From Arbacia lixula (taxonomy: Eukaryota; Echinodermata; Echinoidea; Arbacioida; Arbaciidae), in NCBI GenBank assembly GCA_963669155.1, contig OZ022581.1, positions 8,399,803-8,463,802 on the forward strand: a stretch of DNA of 64,000 nt, read 5' to 3'. Position 1 is the stretch's first letter; each line of letters starts with the position of its first letter. Made by a program: the position numbers and the translations under genes. The notes beneath the pieces were generated by a model. The model was not told where the DNA came from. It saw only the letters and a program-made list of their open reading frames with translations, and did no database searches. Positions 11,817 to 24,219 of the stretch are shown piece by piece.

Positions 11817-13614
11817 TACTAGTATGCTGTATTCTTCTTTGATTATCATTTTAATGCAATGGTGATTTTCTTTCAAGGGCCTGACTCACACCGGCTAGTG
11901 ATATCAGGCAGTTTAATAGATCAGTAGATGCTCTCTAGCAACACTAATATGCTGTATACAAGTTTCCTTGATAGCATGTCTATAGTGATTCTTTTTTAAA
12001 TCCCAACTCACATCTGTGATTGACATCAGACACGTAATATAACCATTCTGTTAGTATATGCCTTGCATTCAGGCTGTTTGGTATTGTCTCATCTTAACTC
12101 TACACTAAACAATTCTACCCAAGTGAAAAATCACTAAAATCTGGGTTATTGGTACTCTTAGATTGTACCCAGCATTCCCTAAATACATGCAAAATCTGAA
12201 TCAGAAATGTTCATCTTGCTGTGAGATATTCAATCTAACATGATGTGGTGTTGCACTGATGCCAATGCAAGCGACAGACACATTTTGCTCATTTACAAGA
12301 AAGGTCTCTTTTGTTAGTTGCTTCCTTTTGTCAGAGTAGGGCAGAATTCTAAATTTAATTACCTTCTATACAGATCTCCCAGGGCTCATAAACGACAGAC
12401 TTACTGGGTTAAAAGGAGACTTAGTCTAGTTGATGTTAGATGCGAGTGTATGGTTGTGGTAGATTAATTTTGACATGACCGACTGCCCAGAAGCAAGACT
12501 ATACTTGGGTGTTAACCTCTTTTGATTTTAATTGTAATGCTGAGATGATATTTTTGATGTCTAGTTTCTTGTCCGCAGATGACATGGAGTGGTTTTGTCA
12601 GAATTTTAGAGTCTGGTTTGCTATTTCATTGAACGTCCAGGGAAAAAACAAGATCAAACTTCAATTTTCTGAACTTGTTTTGAAGGGTTCATGTACAATA
12701 TATGTCGCTACCAGCAAAGAAAAAAAGCATTTAAATCATGCAGGCAGTATTGAAGTTTGGAGGGCTTCCATATGGATGAGTATAACTCTGTACAACTAGA
12801 ATTTATGCCATCCATTTTCAACATGAAAATGTTTGTCTTTCTGTATGCCTATGGCTTTGAATTTGTAATGATAAGTGAAATCTATTATGTACTCTGTATT
12901 ATAGTACAGAAGCCTTCTGTTGTCAACAGTTCTTTTGGATATGATACAGTTGGGCCTGAGATAAACGTCACAGCCCATTGCAATATAGTGCAGTCAGCCT
13001 ACAGTCAATGTAAGGAGCTGATTGCATTTGATTGCAATCACTCTGCATTTGATCTCAGGCTCTAATGTATATAGTGCCAGCCGAATGACAATTTGATTGT
13101 AAGGATAATAGTGTGGTGGCTGCCAGATTAAAGGTGTGTCCTTTTTTCTTTCTTTTTTAGGGCTCTGTCTTGATAAAAGTTGATACATTGAATTAATAGG
13201 GATGTCATGATCATAGCCAAAGCCACAAGATACATGAATGTATCACACATGTGCATCATCTCCTCTCCTTCCCTGGGGAGTATGCCTTAATCTTTCATGA
13301 TATTGTGGTGTTTATTTACATAATTGTTAAGGCAAGTATTAAGCAGTTCTAGTTTACTGGTAGCGCTGTGGTACATGTAGTTGTATTTGGCACATACTGG
13401 GAGAACGCTTGTCTATGGTTTTAATTGGAAATCAAATTGGTGCCTTCTGAAATGCGGTGTAAAACACATGTAATCAAAGCATTGAACAAGCATTTGTTGT
13501 AATTATTGATGTACTCGATGTATTGTAATTAAGTTTTATACACTCTATGATGAATTCAAAGATGTAGATTTTATAACGAATCATGGATTCACAGAATGAT
13601 CAAAGTTCAATAAA
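11817..13614 (+). other. Presumed 3' UTR of the EPHX1-like gene
   Basis: No open frame is supported. AATAAA at 13609-13614 is the first strong polyadenylation signal in good context (followed by a GT-rich stretch near 13630-13650). That would give a 3' UTR of about 1.8 kb. A short partial repeat of 'ctagtgatatcaggcagttt' sequence just after the stop (11770-11800 and 11895-11925) suggests a local duplication. Confidence 0.45.
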
Positions 13615-15999
13615 ATTGACATAATTATACATGTACCTTGTGATCGTTTTTCCATTAATTTTGTTAGTAAGGCAACCCACATTTTGCCGTCATTTATGTT
13701 ACTGGACAGTCTCCTCCTCATTCATTCACTAGCTCTTTCCCTCTTCCTTTCTGTTCCATAATTGTCTTTCTTTCTCCCCCTCTCCCTTTTCCCTCCCTCG
13801 CTCTCCTTTTATTCTTTCGCTCTTTTCCTCTCACTCGTTCTCTTTCCATCTCTGATATGTTGGTACATGTATTCATAAGTCCGAAATAGGATTATTCTTA
13901 CTTTCTAATTCATCCTGTATGCTGTATTCATCCTGTATTCAGCTGACAAGCAGAATAATCACAACAGTGTAGTTGAGAGAAACATGCGGTGACATTTATC
14001 TCTTATTGTAGTAACAGATGAAAGAGTGAATACAATACCCCAACCTGCATCAAGAGTTTTTAGCAAAGGAATTGGGATTATTTTATTCATTATTAGTAGG
14101 TAGTCCACGGTTAAATAGAAAAGTTATATAATAGTGGGAAACAATTTTTGAGAAAACAAAAACCTGATGGAAGCTCCAATACCAACTAGCTTACTATAGG
14201 GCAACTAAGTTGCTTGAAACCTTACTAACAAAAGTTCTCCCTACATTCATACTAGGACATTCTACTTACAAACTAGATGTGTTTTGACAATGATATTGTA
14301 AAAAAAAATGTATGCAGAATCATGTACATTACTGCATGAACAATAGGAAAAAGGCCACATAATGCACAGCAAAGTTCTTTGACTTTTGAACATGGACCCA
14401 AAGGTCTAGCCCATAGTTTCTAGGCTGTGGCATACATTGATATGTTTTAATCTGTAAACAATTATGTAAGACAATAAAGACTGAGCCCTCTTCCCTGTCT
14501 TCCCCTTGCAGAGAGCAGGCAGGGAAGAAGGTTTTGTCCTTATTGGCAGACATAGATCTTTACACACCAAGTTGTGTCCATGCATTCCACAGATCTGAAA
14601 CTAGGCCAGCAACATAAATATAAACTATCGTCACAAAGCTAATCTCTTTTTGGCAAACAAATTTGGCAAATTCACTGATATCATTGATGCAATGCATAAT
14701 CAACAACACCATCAACAACATTGCAAACGTTCAAGCATGATTAAATGTGCAGTTTTTATTTCACAATTTAATGATCATCAGATTTGAAACAAGTACCATT
14801 TGACATCTTTAGCCCTTTATCCATGATATACCAAGAAATGCTTATAAGGTTCGGAATACATGCTTGTAATGTATCATCTTAATGTTATGTTATTTTGTTT
14901 CTATGAGTTAGACTTGTTTTCCATTTTCCTTTCATTTACAGTTGACTAAATCCATTTGAAAGAAAAGGAATATTTCCTTTGCATTATGCTGCAAGTTATA
15001 CATTTGTTTTTATTGTATTGCTTTTTTTTTAAACTTATCAAATCTGAAAGAATGGCATGATCTTTGCGAAATGATCAATATGATTTGAACACGTATATGA
15101 CAATCTCATTTGATTGTATGTTTAATTTTTGGTTGCTGTCATACATGGGTAAACGACTAATGGCAGCTTTGCTTTAAAACATCTAAGTTAACACTAACAT
15201 GTAAGGATAAGGTAGTAAAGAATATATATAGAAATCCAACGAAGGAGGGAAGCAAATATATAATACAAGACTATTATGGGATAAATATGATCTGCATACT
15301 ATTCAAGATAAAAATTGATCTTAAAACGAGAAGAGCGGATCAACAACAGTATAAACACAATATCAATGCGATATGCACTTCAAACTATATATGAAAGATG
15401 ATTGTCGTAGACATATTGACATACATTTACAGAATGCAACGCTTGTATCCTCATTCTATGATGTACTATAATTGTACTGTAATAACACGCATTTATTCCC
15501 TAAAGTTTTCTTGTATAGATGTTGCTCTTTAAGCGATGTATGATCCTCAGGTTGAATATTTACAGTGATCTGTTGTTAAACCTGTTCACAATGCAATGTT
15601 GTTTTGTTCGCGCTCCTACTTATATGTAAAATTACTTATGAGTGAATACTATATCACAAAGGCAACTAGCGTATGTCAGTGCACTACGACTACATACAGT
15701 ATACAAATTTAGGTAAGCTGAGATTCTAGTCAAATTACAAATAAACATGATATGATTCATATTAAGTACTGAACAGGGGTGACCAATCCGTACATCCATT
15801 TCATACGTCCTTTTATTTTGCGTGTTGTGTCCCAATGGATGTTAGAGACAGCTGCTGCTGTATGCGATACCAATACACTTGTAAGTTCGTGCTCATTAAT
15901 TATGTTAGTCATGTAGTCTAAGCGATACCACGATGATTTTGTTACCAAACAGCAAAGCAATAGTTAAAATGAGGTCGAGTGTTCTGTACAGTGTTTAAA
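13615..15999. other. Intergenic stretch, nothing recognised
   Basis: AT-rich, with a CT-rich tract at about 13720-13860. No exon or transposon with clear ends. The segment 15060-15200 resembles 29160-29350 in part, for example 'ctgtcatacatgggtaaacgact' compared with a similar string, so part of it is dispersed repeat. Confidence 0.45.
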
Positions 16000-18800
16000 A
16001 ATATCTACATCTTGCAAACCATATGATAGGAAAAACATCAGACATTTTGTATCAGGTAAGGTGTGATTAATTGTGTTTTCTTTACATCAGAATTTGTAGA
16101 TTTAATTCCTAACACTCTCCATTCAGAGATATGCATCGCACAACCAACTCTACCGTACTTATATATATATGTATTTTGGTTACACTTGACGCATAACGCA
16201 TGTCGTGCAATGCGGCAGTAAAGACTATAACAACATGTTCTGAAAAACATGTATGAAGCTCAACCATTGGAAGGCCAATTTCAAATGTACATTCAGCATG
16301 TGAATAAAGTTACATAAAGAAACGAGCAATAAAGACAATTGATATCATACCTGATAATATCATATCATTCCACACCTTAATGATATTTGTTTTTTAACTC
16401 ATAAATTGAGAAAGAAGGCATGTTTTAACGCTGGACCCCTCATGAAGAGAATAAAATATATAATTATCATATAATAAAGTAGGTTACAACGTTTCCAAAC
16501 AATATGAAAGTACATAAATATGTAGACACGATGTCCTCGCAAAAACAATTTGAACGGATGAAAACAAAATGTACATTAAAGAAAACTTTTAATAATCACA
16601 TACTAGCTGTAGGGACAGTGTACTTCAAACGTATAGCATTCATACTGTATAAAACTCAATCATTGAAAGATACAATCCAACTCACAATCTACATTGAAAA
16701 ATACGAACGAAGTTACACAGAAAAGCAATATTTGTATTGCTTTTGCCTGCCATACGTAGACTTATTTTCGATTTATAAAAAAAAAACCCACAGAGAGCCA
16801 TTTTGTCTGGCACATGAAGGATTAATATCATATCCTTTCACATACCATCTATAATAAATGATGGTGTGGTGTTTTTTGGACAACACTGGAAGATATATAT
16901 CAACACAAAAGCATAACCCATGCTCATGATCATATCTGTTGTAGCTTTTTAACGCTGAACCCTTCATGAAGAAAAGACAAGGAAATGCAATACGTGAAGT
17001 CAAAATATCTGCTGCAATAACATTTTTTTTTAAATGCACTTAACATAAGATAAAACGAAAAAGAGGGGTGATGGTGTTGGGTCGCCAACTTAACGCATCA
17101 GTAGAGAACATAACAAATATTTTTGATGGCATGCATGAAACATTCATAATCAAGAGTACACAAGGAACTAAGTTTTACTGACAATACAGACATGTAGAAA
17201 GATGTATAGGCATGATGTGCAGGCAGCATCATTTACATAGCATATACCCAGCGGAGGAAAAAACGTACTATAATATTTTGGATCTTTGTGAAAACTAGCA
17301 CACGCCCATCTATTACGTACGTAGCAGTATGCGGCAGGAAACCGTATAACATGTCATGAATAGTATGAAGCTTAAACAATGAAAAGAACCATCCAAATCA
17401 CAACCTACATCCAACATGTGATAAGAGTTTTATAGAAAAACAGTATTACACTAAAAGCATATGTTCCATGTCTCAATGTGACATTATTTCATTCTGCTTT
17501 TTTGACAAAACTGGCAATGATATAGTACAGAAACTTGGACTATTATAGTGCAATGAAATCAATAGATTATCACACGTCACAAGAGAAAATATAAAAAGCC
17601 AAATACACGTAATCAAAGTAATTTAAGCTTGACTACCTATCCAAAAAGTCAAAAGATGATTACGATACGGTAAGTTTATACAGTGCCTACCTGCTTGATT
17701 GAATATACTTTACATAACAGAACGGAAAACCAGAATAAACAGCATATCAGTGTAGTTATACTCACATAGGGGAATAATGTGAGATGGAGGAAACTGAGCG
17801 GGTGGTGAACAAGTACCTTGGTTTTATCAGTTGCAAAGCATTGTCTAACTGAAATTCATTACCTTGTACCCAAGGCAAGAGAAAACATCATTTTTTAGAT
17901 CGAGATGCATGGAACTTTTAATGTAATGATATAATACATCTATTTACAAACAACATGGAAGTAAGAACAGATAACTGAACATGCCTTCCAAGTAACTCAA
18001 CGCTACATGAACAAAAAAAATATATACTCACGTCTATGCTTTAAGGGTACATTTAAGGGTAAGGGTACATTTTAATTATTTACACTTAATGTACGTAGTA
18101 AAATGCGGCAGTAGGGCGTAAAACATGTCATGAATAACATGTATGATTCAAAAACAGGCTCAATTTACTTCGTGATCCTCATACAACATTTGAATAAGAT
18201 TGTTTGTAGAAAAACAGTTTTAAAAAAAATCCACGTCAATGATATGTTTTTGTTGGTTGCTTCTTTGACAAAACTCGAAGACATAACTTAAGCCCCAAAT
18301 TTGAAATGAAAGTAATACATTACAGCACATACATTAAGAAAGTGGATGGATATAAACAAGCATTTTCTTTACGCTGAACCCTTCATGAAACAAATAAGCA
18401 AAGAGGAATACAATATGGTAGGCTTCAATAACTGGTAGACAGGTGACTTATCACCTTTTTTCCACAATATATTTTAAATATTTGTAGCAATAATTATCTG
18501 GACAATGACACAATCGAAAATTAAATGGCAATCGTATCTGGTAGACATACATGGATTATGTTTACGTCCAATTTTGAATCAAATCAAGGTTTCTTCAATG
18601 TAAACAATAGAGAAGAATAACACAATACAAGAATCATACATGGTTATATTCTAACAATCATAATAAGTGTTAAAGCAACTATTTGACATTTGAGACGATG
18701 AATTGAATTCTTTTGAACAGCTGTGTCGGAAATGAAAAATAAAGATTAAATTGTGTAATCCCTGATTTGCATGAAGGATAAATACTGTAAGGCCAAATTT
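16000..18800. repeat. Old, strongly diverged tandem array (units about 0.4-0.8 kb)
   Basis: Several anchors recur in the same order. 'acgctgaacccttcatgaag' or close forms occur near 16428, 16950 and 18372. 'atgcggcag...' followed by 'aacatgtcatgaata' occurs near 16200, 17330 and 18105. 'caatcacaatctacattcaacatgtgaataagtttatagaaaaacag'-like strings occur near 16280, 16680, 17390 and 18170. The order implies at least three to four ancient copies. No protein is encoded. Confidence 0.55.
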
Positions 18801-19224
18801 AGTTTACTTCAAGCACTGAAGAAATCAGGCCTTGAGAAATAATACAATCTCCCGTGATTACGGGCTTTGGAATCATGACTAGTCATGTAATACAGATCAT
18901 ATAGACCGTCATTATACTATATCACTATGAGATGATAATAGTAGAGTACAATATTACTGTAGAAGGTCACAATTTTTTGAAAAAATATTGAACTTGAGTT
19001 GACTAGTGTTTGGCAATGATGAATAAATAATAACTATATATATTTACAATAAAGAGGGCGATGTAACAGTCAAGTCTGTGAGCAGTTGTTCTCCACTTCG
19101 TGATTTGGTGTTTGTGGATCTCCTTGTGGAGGACGCAGAGAGTAACCATCGACAGCCTTATATTTTGCCTTACTACTCAGCTCTACCGTACCACTACATA
19201 TGGCAGAGGAAGAAGTATGTACAA
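18801..19224. other. Non-coding stretch
   Basis: No exon or element boundary recognised. AT-rich, ending in a GTAGTAGTAG-like tract (on the complement) that probably is the 3' tail of the adjacent LINE fragment. Confidence 0.4.
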
Positions 19225-19786
19225 AAAGCTACTACTACTAATTCGAGGGCATGCATAGGCTTCAGCCTATGCCATCTCGGGTTCCATGAACATAGTTGCA
19301 CCTCCAGACCTGTCTATCCATCATGGCTGTCCTGAGCTCACTAACGCTATCAAGGCCAGTGTCATTCTTTAGTACGCTAATGTAAGTGGCCCGACTTCTC
19401 CCTCTTCTTGCAGTACCCTGTTTAGGCTTCCAGAGTGTGAGGGGATTAGCAGATAGTTCAGGGTGTCTCACACAGTGTCCCGCTATTTTCATTCTCCTCT
19501 TACGCACTTTGATAGATACTTTTGATAGACCACCATATAAATTGACATTTCGTATGAAGTCACACCAAGACACATTAAGAGCTATCCTAAGCATACGTAT
19601 GTACACTCCATCCAGTGCTTTTTCTTGTTGGGCTGTGAGTGTCCACGTCTCTGCTCCATAGAGCAGGACAGATTCAACTGTTGCAACAAAAAGCCGGCGT
19701 TTTATGTCATCTTTAATTTGAGACTTCCAAACATTTCTCATACTATGCAAGGCATTCCATGCAAGGACAAGGGCACAAGGGCACAA
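19225..19786 (-). mobile_element. 5'-truncated LINE, C-terminal end of ORF2
   Basis: A 174-codon frame contains SVLLYGAETWTLT, MLRIALNVSW, AGHCVRHPEL and RGRSRATYISVLKNDTGL. This is the C-terminal region found after the reverse transcriptase in a LINE group common in marine invertebrates. The catalytic RT part is absent, so the copy is dead. The trinucleotide run at 19228-19240 on the 3' side fits a LINE tail. The gypsy element inserted about 430 bp away. Confidence 0.75.
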
Positions 19787-20213
19787 AAAGCGGCTAATTT
19801 CAAAGGATGGATTTCAGATAAGTATAGCTATATATTGATTAATAGTGCTAAATATCTTACACTTTGCACATCGTATAGGAAAAAAAATCGATGCTTGGAC
19901 AGTTTTCTGGCTAGTTTCACTTTGTTAACAAATACATGTCTGAAATATGATAAATGTGTATTACCAAAAAATGCAAACAATTTGGAAAAGATTGTAAAAA
20001 TTACATACTCTGCCCCGAAAATCATCACAGAGCCCAACAAAATCTGGCAATACCTTGTTGGAAATGTTATTCACTTTAATATGATATCCCATATGACATG
20101 TATGATGAGGGAAATTGTTTCATTTAAATGATATGTTAAATAGTGGTAATTGATTCTCCATTTTAACGTTGGCCATTTGATAAAATGGTCGCCATTTTTT
20201 TCCAGCAGCATAT
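19787..20213. other. Sequence between LINE fragment and LTR element
   Basis: No supported gene. The last bases before the LTR are 'catat', whose ATAT is repeated after the element at 28227-28230. Confidence 0.4.
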
Positions 20214-21052
20214 TGTTACGGTCCCCGAGTTCCCTTTATTCCCATGTTTATAGTAAGCCCATACTCTCCTAAACACCCCCTCTTTCTTAGATAACCTCGG
20301 GCCCAAATCAACATTTACATTGAGCAAGTTCTTGGACATTTAATGGTGACGTCATTATTGACCTATACTTTCTTCATAAGTCCCTACTCTCTATTCAGAA
20401 AGGCATGAAACTGAGTCTGACCTCTTCTACGTCACAGCTCTGGTCAAGCTTGTCCTTGGGTGCGGAGTACATTTTATGACCCAGCAATAAACCATTTTCT
20501 CTCTTCTTCCAACATTCTTCTGACCGCTCAACACTATTGGGGTTGACATTTGTTCTGGGGGAGAGACCAAGGATTTCTTCCAGAGATGTAATTCTCGTTT
20601 CTTTGGAAACGAGATGCTTTTGGTAAAGTTCTTGTTTGAAGTTCAATCAAGAGAAAGTTAAGACCTCAAGGAGAAGACTGACGTCAATACAATCAACTCC
20701 TTTCTGCTTAAACTATGATGTCCCTACAAAACTGCATTACTTTGTACTTAGAAATCCTCATGTCATGTATTTCCTTTATGTGAATGTAGTTGATAATGTA
20801 CACCAGCATGTATAAATAGAGGCAGTCTAGCTTTGGACAGTTCAGTTCGGAGTAGGAGTTGTAGAGTACGAGGAGAGACGGTGCTTACATGTTGTTACGC
20901 TATGTTACGCCATCGAAATGAGTATCGAAATGACATTGGAATGACCATCGAAATAAACGTCTGAACTACAACTCCTGTCGACATCGTGTATTATGTACGT
21001 CTATACGTCTCCAAGTAGAGAAATCCGTACTGCAAAAGTAGCACCTGTAACA
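20214..21052 (+). repeat. Left LTR
   Basis: It starts TGTTAC and ends GTAACA, a perfect 6-bp terminal inverted repeat of TG..CA type. TATAAATA at about 20811-20818 is followed some 25-30 bp later by a TCAGTT initiator-like site (about 20842-20847), and AATAAA lies at about 20953-20958. These give a U3-R-U5 layout of about 630, 110 and 95 bp. Confidence 0.9.
20811..20850 (+). promoter_or_regulatory. LTR core promoter (TATA box and initiator)
   Basis: 'tataaata' followed by 'cagttcagttcgg' at RNA polymerase II spacing. The same sequence is present in the right LTR 7144 bp downstream. Confidence 0.65.
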
Positions 21053-21053
21053 A

Positions 21054-21071
21054 TGGTGGCAGCGGAAAACT
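21054..21071 (+). other. Primer binding site
   Basis: 'tggtggcagcgg...' starts one base after the LTR end. PBSs begin with TGG because they pair with the CCA end of a tRNA. I did not identify the tRNA. Confidence 0.7.
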
Positions 21072-21115
21072 GGAGGATCGACTGTTCCGGCTACGCTACA
21101 TAAGTTAATTTGACC

Positions 21116-22036
21116 ATGCCTAAGAGGAGCAAGCAGCAACCCTCCCCGATGGAGGAGATCTTTTCAGCAGAAGAGGAAGGAGCAACGGGAGGAAGACGTT
21201 CACCGGATCGACATATCCCTCTTCCACGGCAGTCCACCTTCTCAGGCGGCGAGTCATGGGAAGCCTTCATTCGGCTGTTCATGAGTCTGGCTGTGGCGTG
21301 TTCGTGGACGGAGGAAGAGAAAAGGCTGCGGCTTCTTTCTTCTGTGACGAGCGAGGCGGCGGACTATCTTTTCCGCACACAACCTGAATCTGTCCTCCGG
21401 TCGTTCTCCAGCCTGAGCGATGCCCTGGCAACAAGATATGCAGAGAGGACGAGGCCGGCGTCATATCTCGCCCAGTTGGAGAAGAGGAGGCTACAGCCCG
21501 GTGAGTCGCTCTCTGTTTACGTTGCCGATCTCCGACGATATACTTTGAGGGGCTATCCAACTGCGGACGACGTCCCGAGGGAGCAGATCGCCCTCCGACA
21601 GTTCTTGCGGGGCCTTCCTGATCAGCAGCTTGCCATGACCGTCGGGATGAAAGAGCCTTCAGATCTGGTCGAAGCCCAGGAGCTGGTAGAGACTTACCGG
21701 AGCCTCCATGACGAGTATAACCCCGGCACGTCACATCGGGTGAGGCCAGTGATGGCTGAGCCGACTCGCAACGAGCCCGTCGATGAGATTGCTGTGCTGC
21801 GCCGGGAGATGAATGATAAGGTCGACATCCTCGCTGCTCGTCTGGGGGAGGTGATCAGCCTTGCTAGCTCCAACGCCGGGCAGTCCAGTAACTCTAATCA
21901 GGGTTACTCTGACCGGGTTTTCTATGGTCGCGGCCGTGGTCGTGGACGCGGATATCGCAGAGGCCCTTGCTACAACTGCGGGATAGAAGGCCACCACAAG
22001 CATGAGTGCCGTCGTCCCAGCAACCAGGGAAACTAG
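21116..22036 (+). CDS. gag: Gag (capsid/nucleocapsid) of the Ty3/gypsy element
   Basis: About 306 codons from an ATG in good context (gaccATGc). Retrotransposon Gag-type capsid region: SWEAFIRLFMSL and WTEEEKRLRLL, then the LRRYTLRGYP and LRQFLRGLPDQQL segments typical of the family. The C-terminus has an RG repeat (GRGRGRGRGYRRG) and one CCHC zinc knuckle, CYNCGIEGHHKHEC. It assembles virus-like particles and packages RNA. The frame overlaps pol by about 30 nt, and the last codons form the slippery site. No lesion seen. Confidence 0.92.
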   Translation: MPKRSKQQPSPMEEIFSAEEEGATGGRRSPDRHIPLPRQSTFSGGESWEAFIRLFMSLAVACSWTEEEKRLRLLSSVTSEAADYLFRTQPESVLRSFSSLSDALATRYAERTRPASYLAQLEKRRLQPGESLSVYVADLRRYTLRGYPTADDVPREQIALRQFLRGLPDQQLAMTVGMKEPSDLVEAQELVETYRSLHDEYNPGTSHRVRPVMAEPTRNEPVDEIAVLRREMNDKVDILAARLGEVISLASSNAGQSSNSNQGYSDRVFYGRGRGRGRGYRRGPCYNCGIEGHHKHECRRPSNQGN

Positions 22037-22069
22037 GAGGGACCGGGTCACCCGGCCAGACACCGGTCC
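22027..22069 (+). promoter_or_regulatory. Gag-pol -1 ribosomal frameshift signal
   Basis: GGGAAAC at 22027-22033 reads G GGA AAC in the gag frame, the canonical X XXY YYZ heptamer, directly before the gag stop TAG (22034-22036). After a 6-nt spacer, GGACCGG (22040-22046) pairs perfectly with CCGGTCC (22063-22069). The 16-nt loop contains CCCGG, which can also pair with part of the stem. Pol is in the -1 frame relative to gag, as such a signal needs. Confidence 0.85.
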
Positions 22070-24219
22070 ATATCCATGTAAGAAACAGCAACGTTCATGG
22101 TGGGCTGTCGGTGTACGTTAAAGGCACCGTAGAGGGAATCGGAGCAAAACTTTTAGTCGATTCGGGTGCTGCAGTCACATTAATTTCAGAGTCACTTTAT
22201 CAGAGAATCCCACATCGAAAGTCTCTGACTAGGTTGCCAAGCGATAACATTATTTTGAAGGCTGCAGACGAGGGTGAGCTGGATGTGAAAGCGCGAATCA
22301 ACTTGAACATTAACATTGACGGCGTGTCACATACTTGGCCAGCATTTGTTGTGCCCATTGCAGACGATATACTGATCGGTTTTGATTTCCTCTACCATTT
22401 TGATTGTACACTGGAAGCCAGGAGAGGACTGAAGATAAACGGAAAGTTTGTCAGTTGTGAATTCGAAGGAGAGGCTCCCCGGATCAGTCGCGTGCACCTC
22501 AAGAACGACACCGTCGTCCCACCGAGGTCAGAAATCGTCGTGCGCTGCTATGCAAACAATGAACTAAACAGCGACACCGTGGTCATCGAGCCCCTGCCTG
22601 ACGGATTGCGAGAACAGTCATTGCTACTTGGTGCCGTACTTGTGACGAGATCAGAAAACATGCCTGTGCGGATAATGAACACATCGTCGGATGAAATTCA
22701 CCTTCATGCAAAAACATGTATTGGCTTTGCAAATGAGGTGTCGGATTTCACAGTCATCGACGACTCTGAGGGTGACGGCAATGTTATTCGACGCTCCACA
22801 CAGGTATGCCGGGTTCACACCAGCCGCGGTGATTCAACTCCTTCTACGATGCCATACCCACACATGTGTAAAGATCTGCACCCATGCATCAATGATCTTT
22901 TTCACCGTAGTTGCAATGGTATGGAAAGCAGTCAACAACAGCAACTACAGAGTCTCCTGTCTAGACACGACGACGTCTTTGCAAAGGCACCGAATGATCT
23001 AGGGCGCACGTCAGTACTGCGACATGAGATTAAGACAGGAGGTGCTGCCCCAATACGACAACCAGCCCGTCGACCGCCCCGTGCTTTTGAGGGAGAGGAA
23101 GAGAAAATCATCGAAGAGCAGCTGCAAGCTGGAGTAATAAGGCCGTCGTCATCCCCGTGGGCGTCACCCCTTATGTATGTAAAGAAAAAATACGGTACAA
23201 CTCGTCCCTGCGTCGACTACAGGAGGTTGAACGCAGTGACTGAATTTGACAGCTTCCCTCTCCCCCGTATCGATGACTGCTTGGATTGCCTCAGCGGTAG
23301 TCGGTATTTTTCGACTCTCGATCTCCAGTCGGGCTACTGGCAGGTAGAAGTGAAAGAGGAAGACAAAGCAAAGACAGCATTTCGGACTCGATCTGGATTG
23401 TATGAGTATAATGTCCTCTCAATGGGCCTCTCCAATGCGCCCAGTACCTTTGAACGGTGTATGGAGCTGGTGATGAAAGGCCTGCAATGGAAGACATTGC
23501 TCATCTACCTGGACGACGTTATCATCTTCAGCTCGACGTTCGAGGAGCACATCTTACGGCTGGAAGAGGTGTTCACACGCTTGAGCAAGGCCGGGCTCAA
23601 GCTGAAACCGAGTAAGTGTGCACTCTTTCAGCCACAGGTGCCGTTCCTTGGACATGTCGTCACCCATGATGGAGTAAAGGCAAATCCCGACAAGATCGCA
23701 GCCGTCGTCGAGTGGCCGACTCCCCGATCAACGAAAGATGTGCGGTCCTTCCTGGGATTGTGTTCTTACTACCGGAGATTTGTGAAGGACTTTGCTTCCA
23801 TCGCTCGTCCTCTTAACCGTCTACTGGAGAACGGCGTCAGTTTCGACTGGGACGACGAATGTTGGCAAGCGTTCACGACATTGAAGGGACTCCTTACAAG
23901 CGACAGTGTTATGGCATATCCCCTGGATACAGGCACTTTCATTCTAGACACAGACGCATCAAATGCTGGCATCGGCACCACCCTTTCACAGATTCAGTGG
24001 AACCCAACACTGAAGCGCCACGAGGAGCGGCCCATAGCTTACGCCAGCAAGACAATGACAAAGGCTCAGCGACGATACTGCGTCACTCGACGTGAGCTCC
24101 CGGCAGTCGTCACCTTTGTTAACCAATTCAGACATTATCTACTCGGCAGAGAATTCATTCTCAGAACCGACCACAGCGCGCTGCGATGGGTTATGTCGTT
24201 CAGGGAGCCGACTAACTAG
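22034..24219 (+). CDS. pol: Pol, first part: protease, reverse transcriptase, most of RNase H
   Basis: Open in the -1 frame from before the gag stop to TAG 24217-24219; translation is probably by frameshifting at 22027-22033 as no ATG starts it. Aspartic protease: LLVDSGAAVTLIS near 22150. RT: LDLQSGYWQ, GLSNAPSTF and YLDDVIIFSS, with the catalytic Asp pair near 23512. RNase H: ILDTDASNAGIG near 23950 and RTDHSALRWV near 24170. The frame then stops, before the last RNase H catalytic aspartate. All motifs seen are intact, so the stop appears to be an isolated change. Confidence 0.92.

Noticed and set aside
20395..20646. 83-codon frame (and its copy at 27539-27790) as a gene
   Set aside because: It lies inside both LTRs on the antisense strand. 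Identity between the copies reflects LTR identity, not coding constraint.
21279..22091. Long antisense frames across gag
   Set aside because: Shadow frames of the GC-rich gag coding strand without family motifs.
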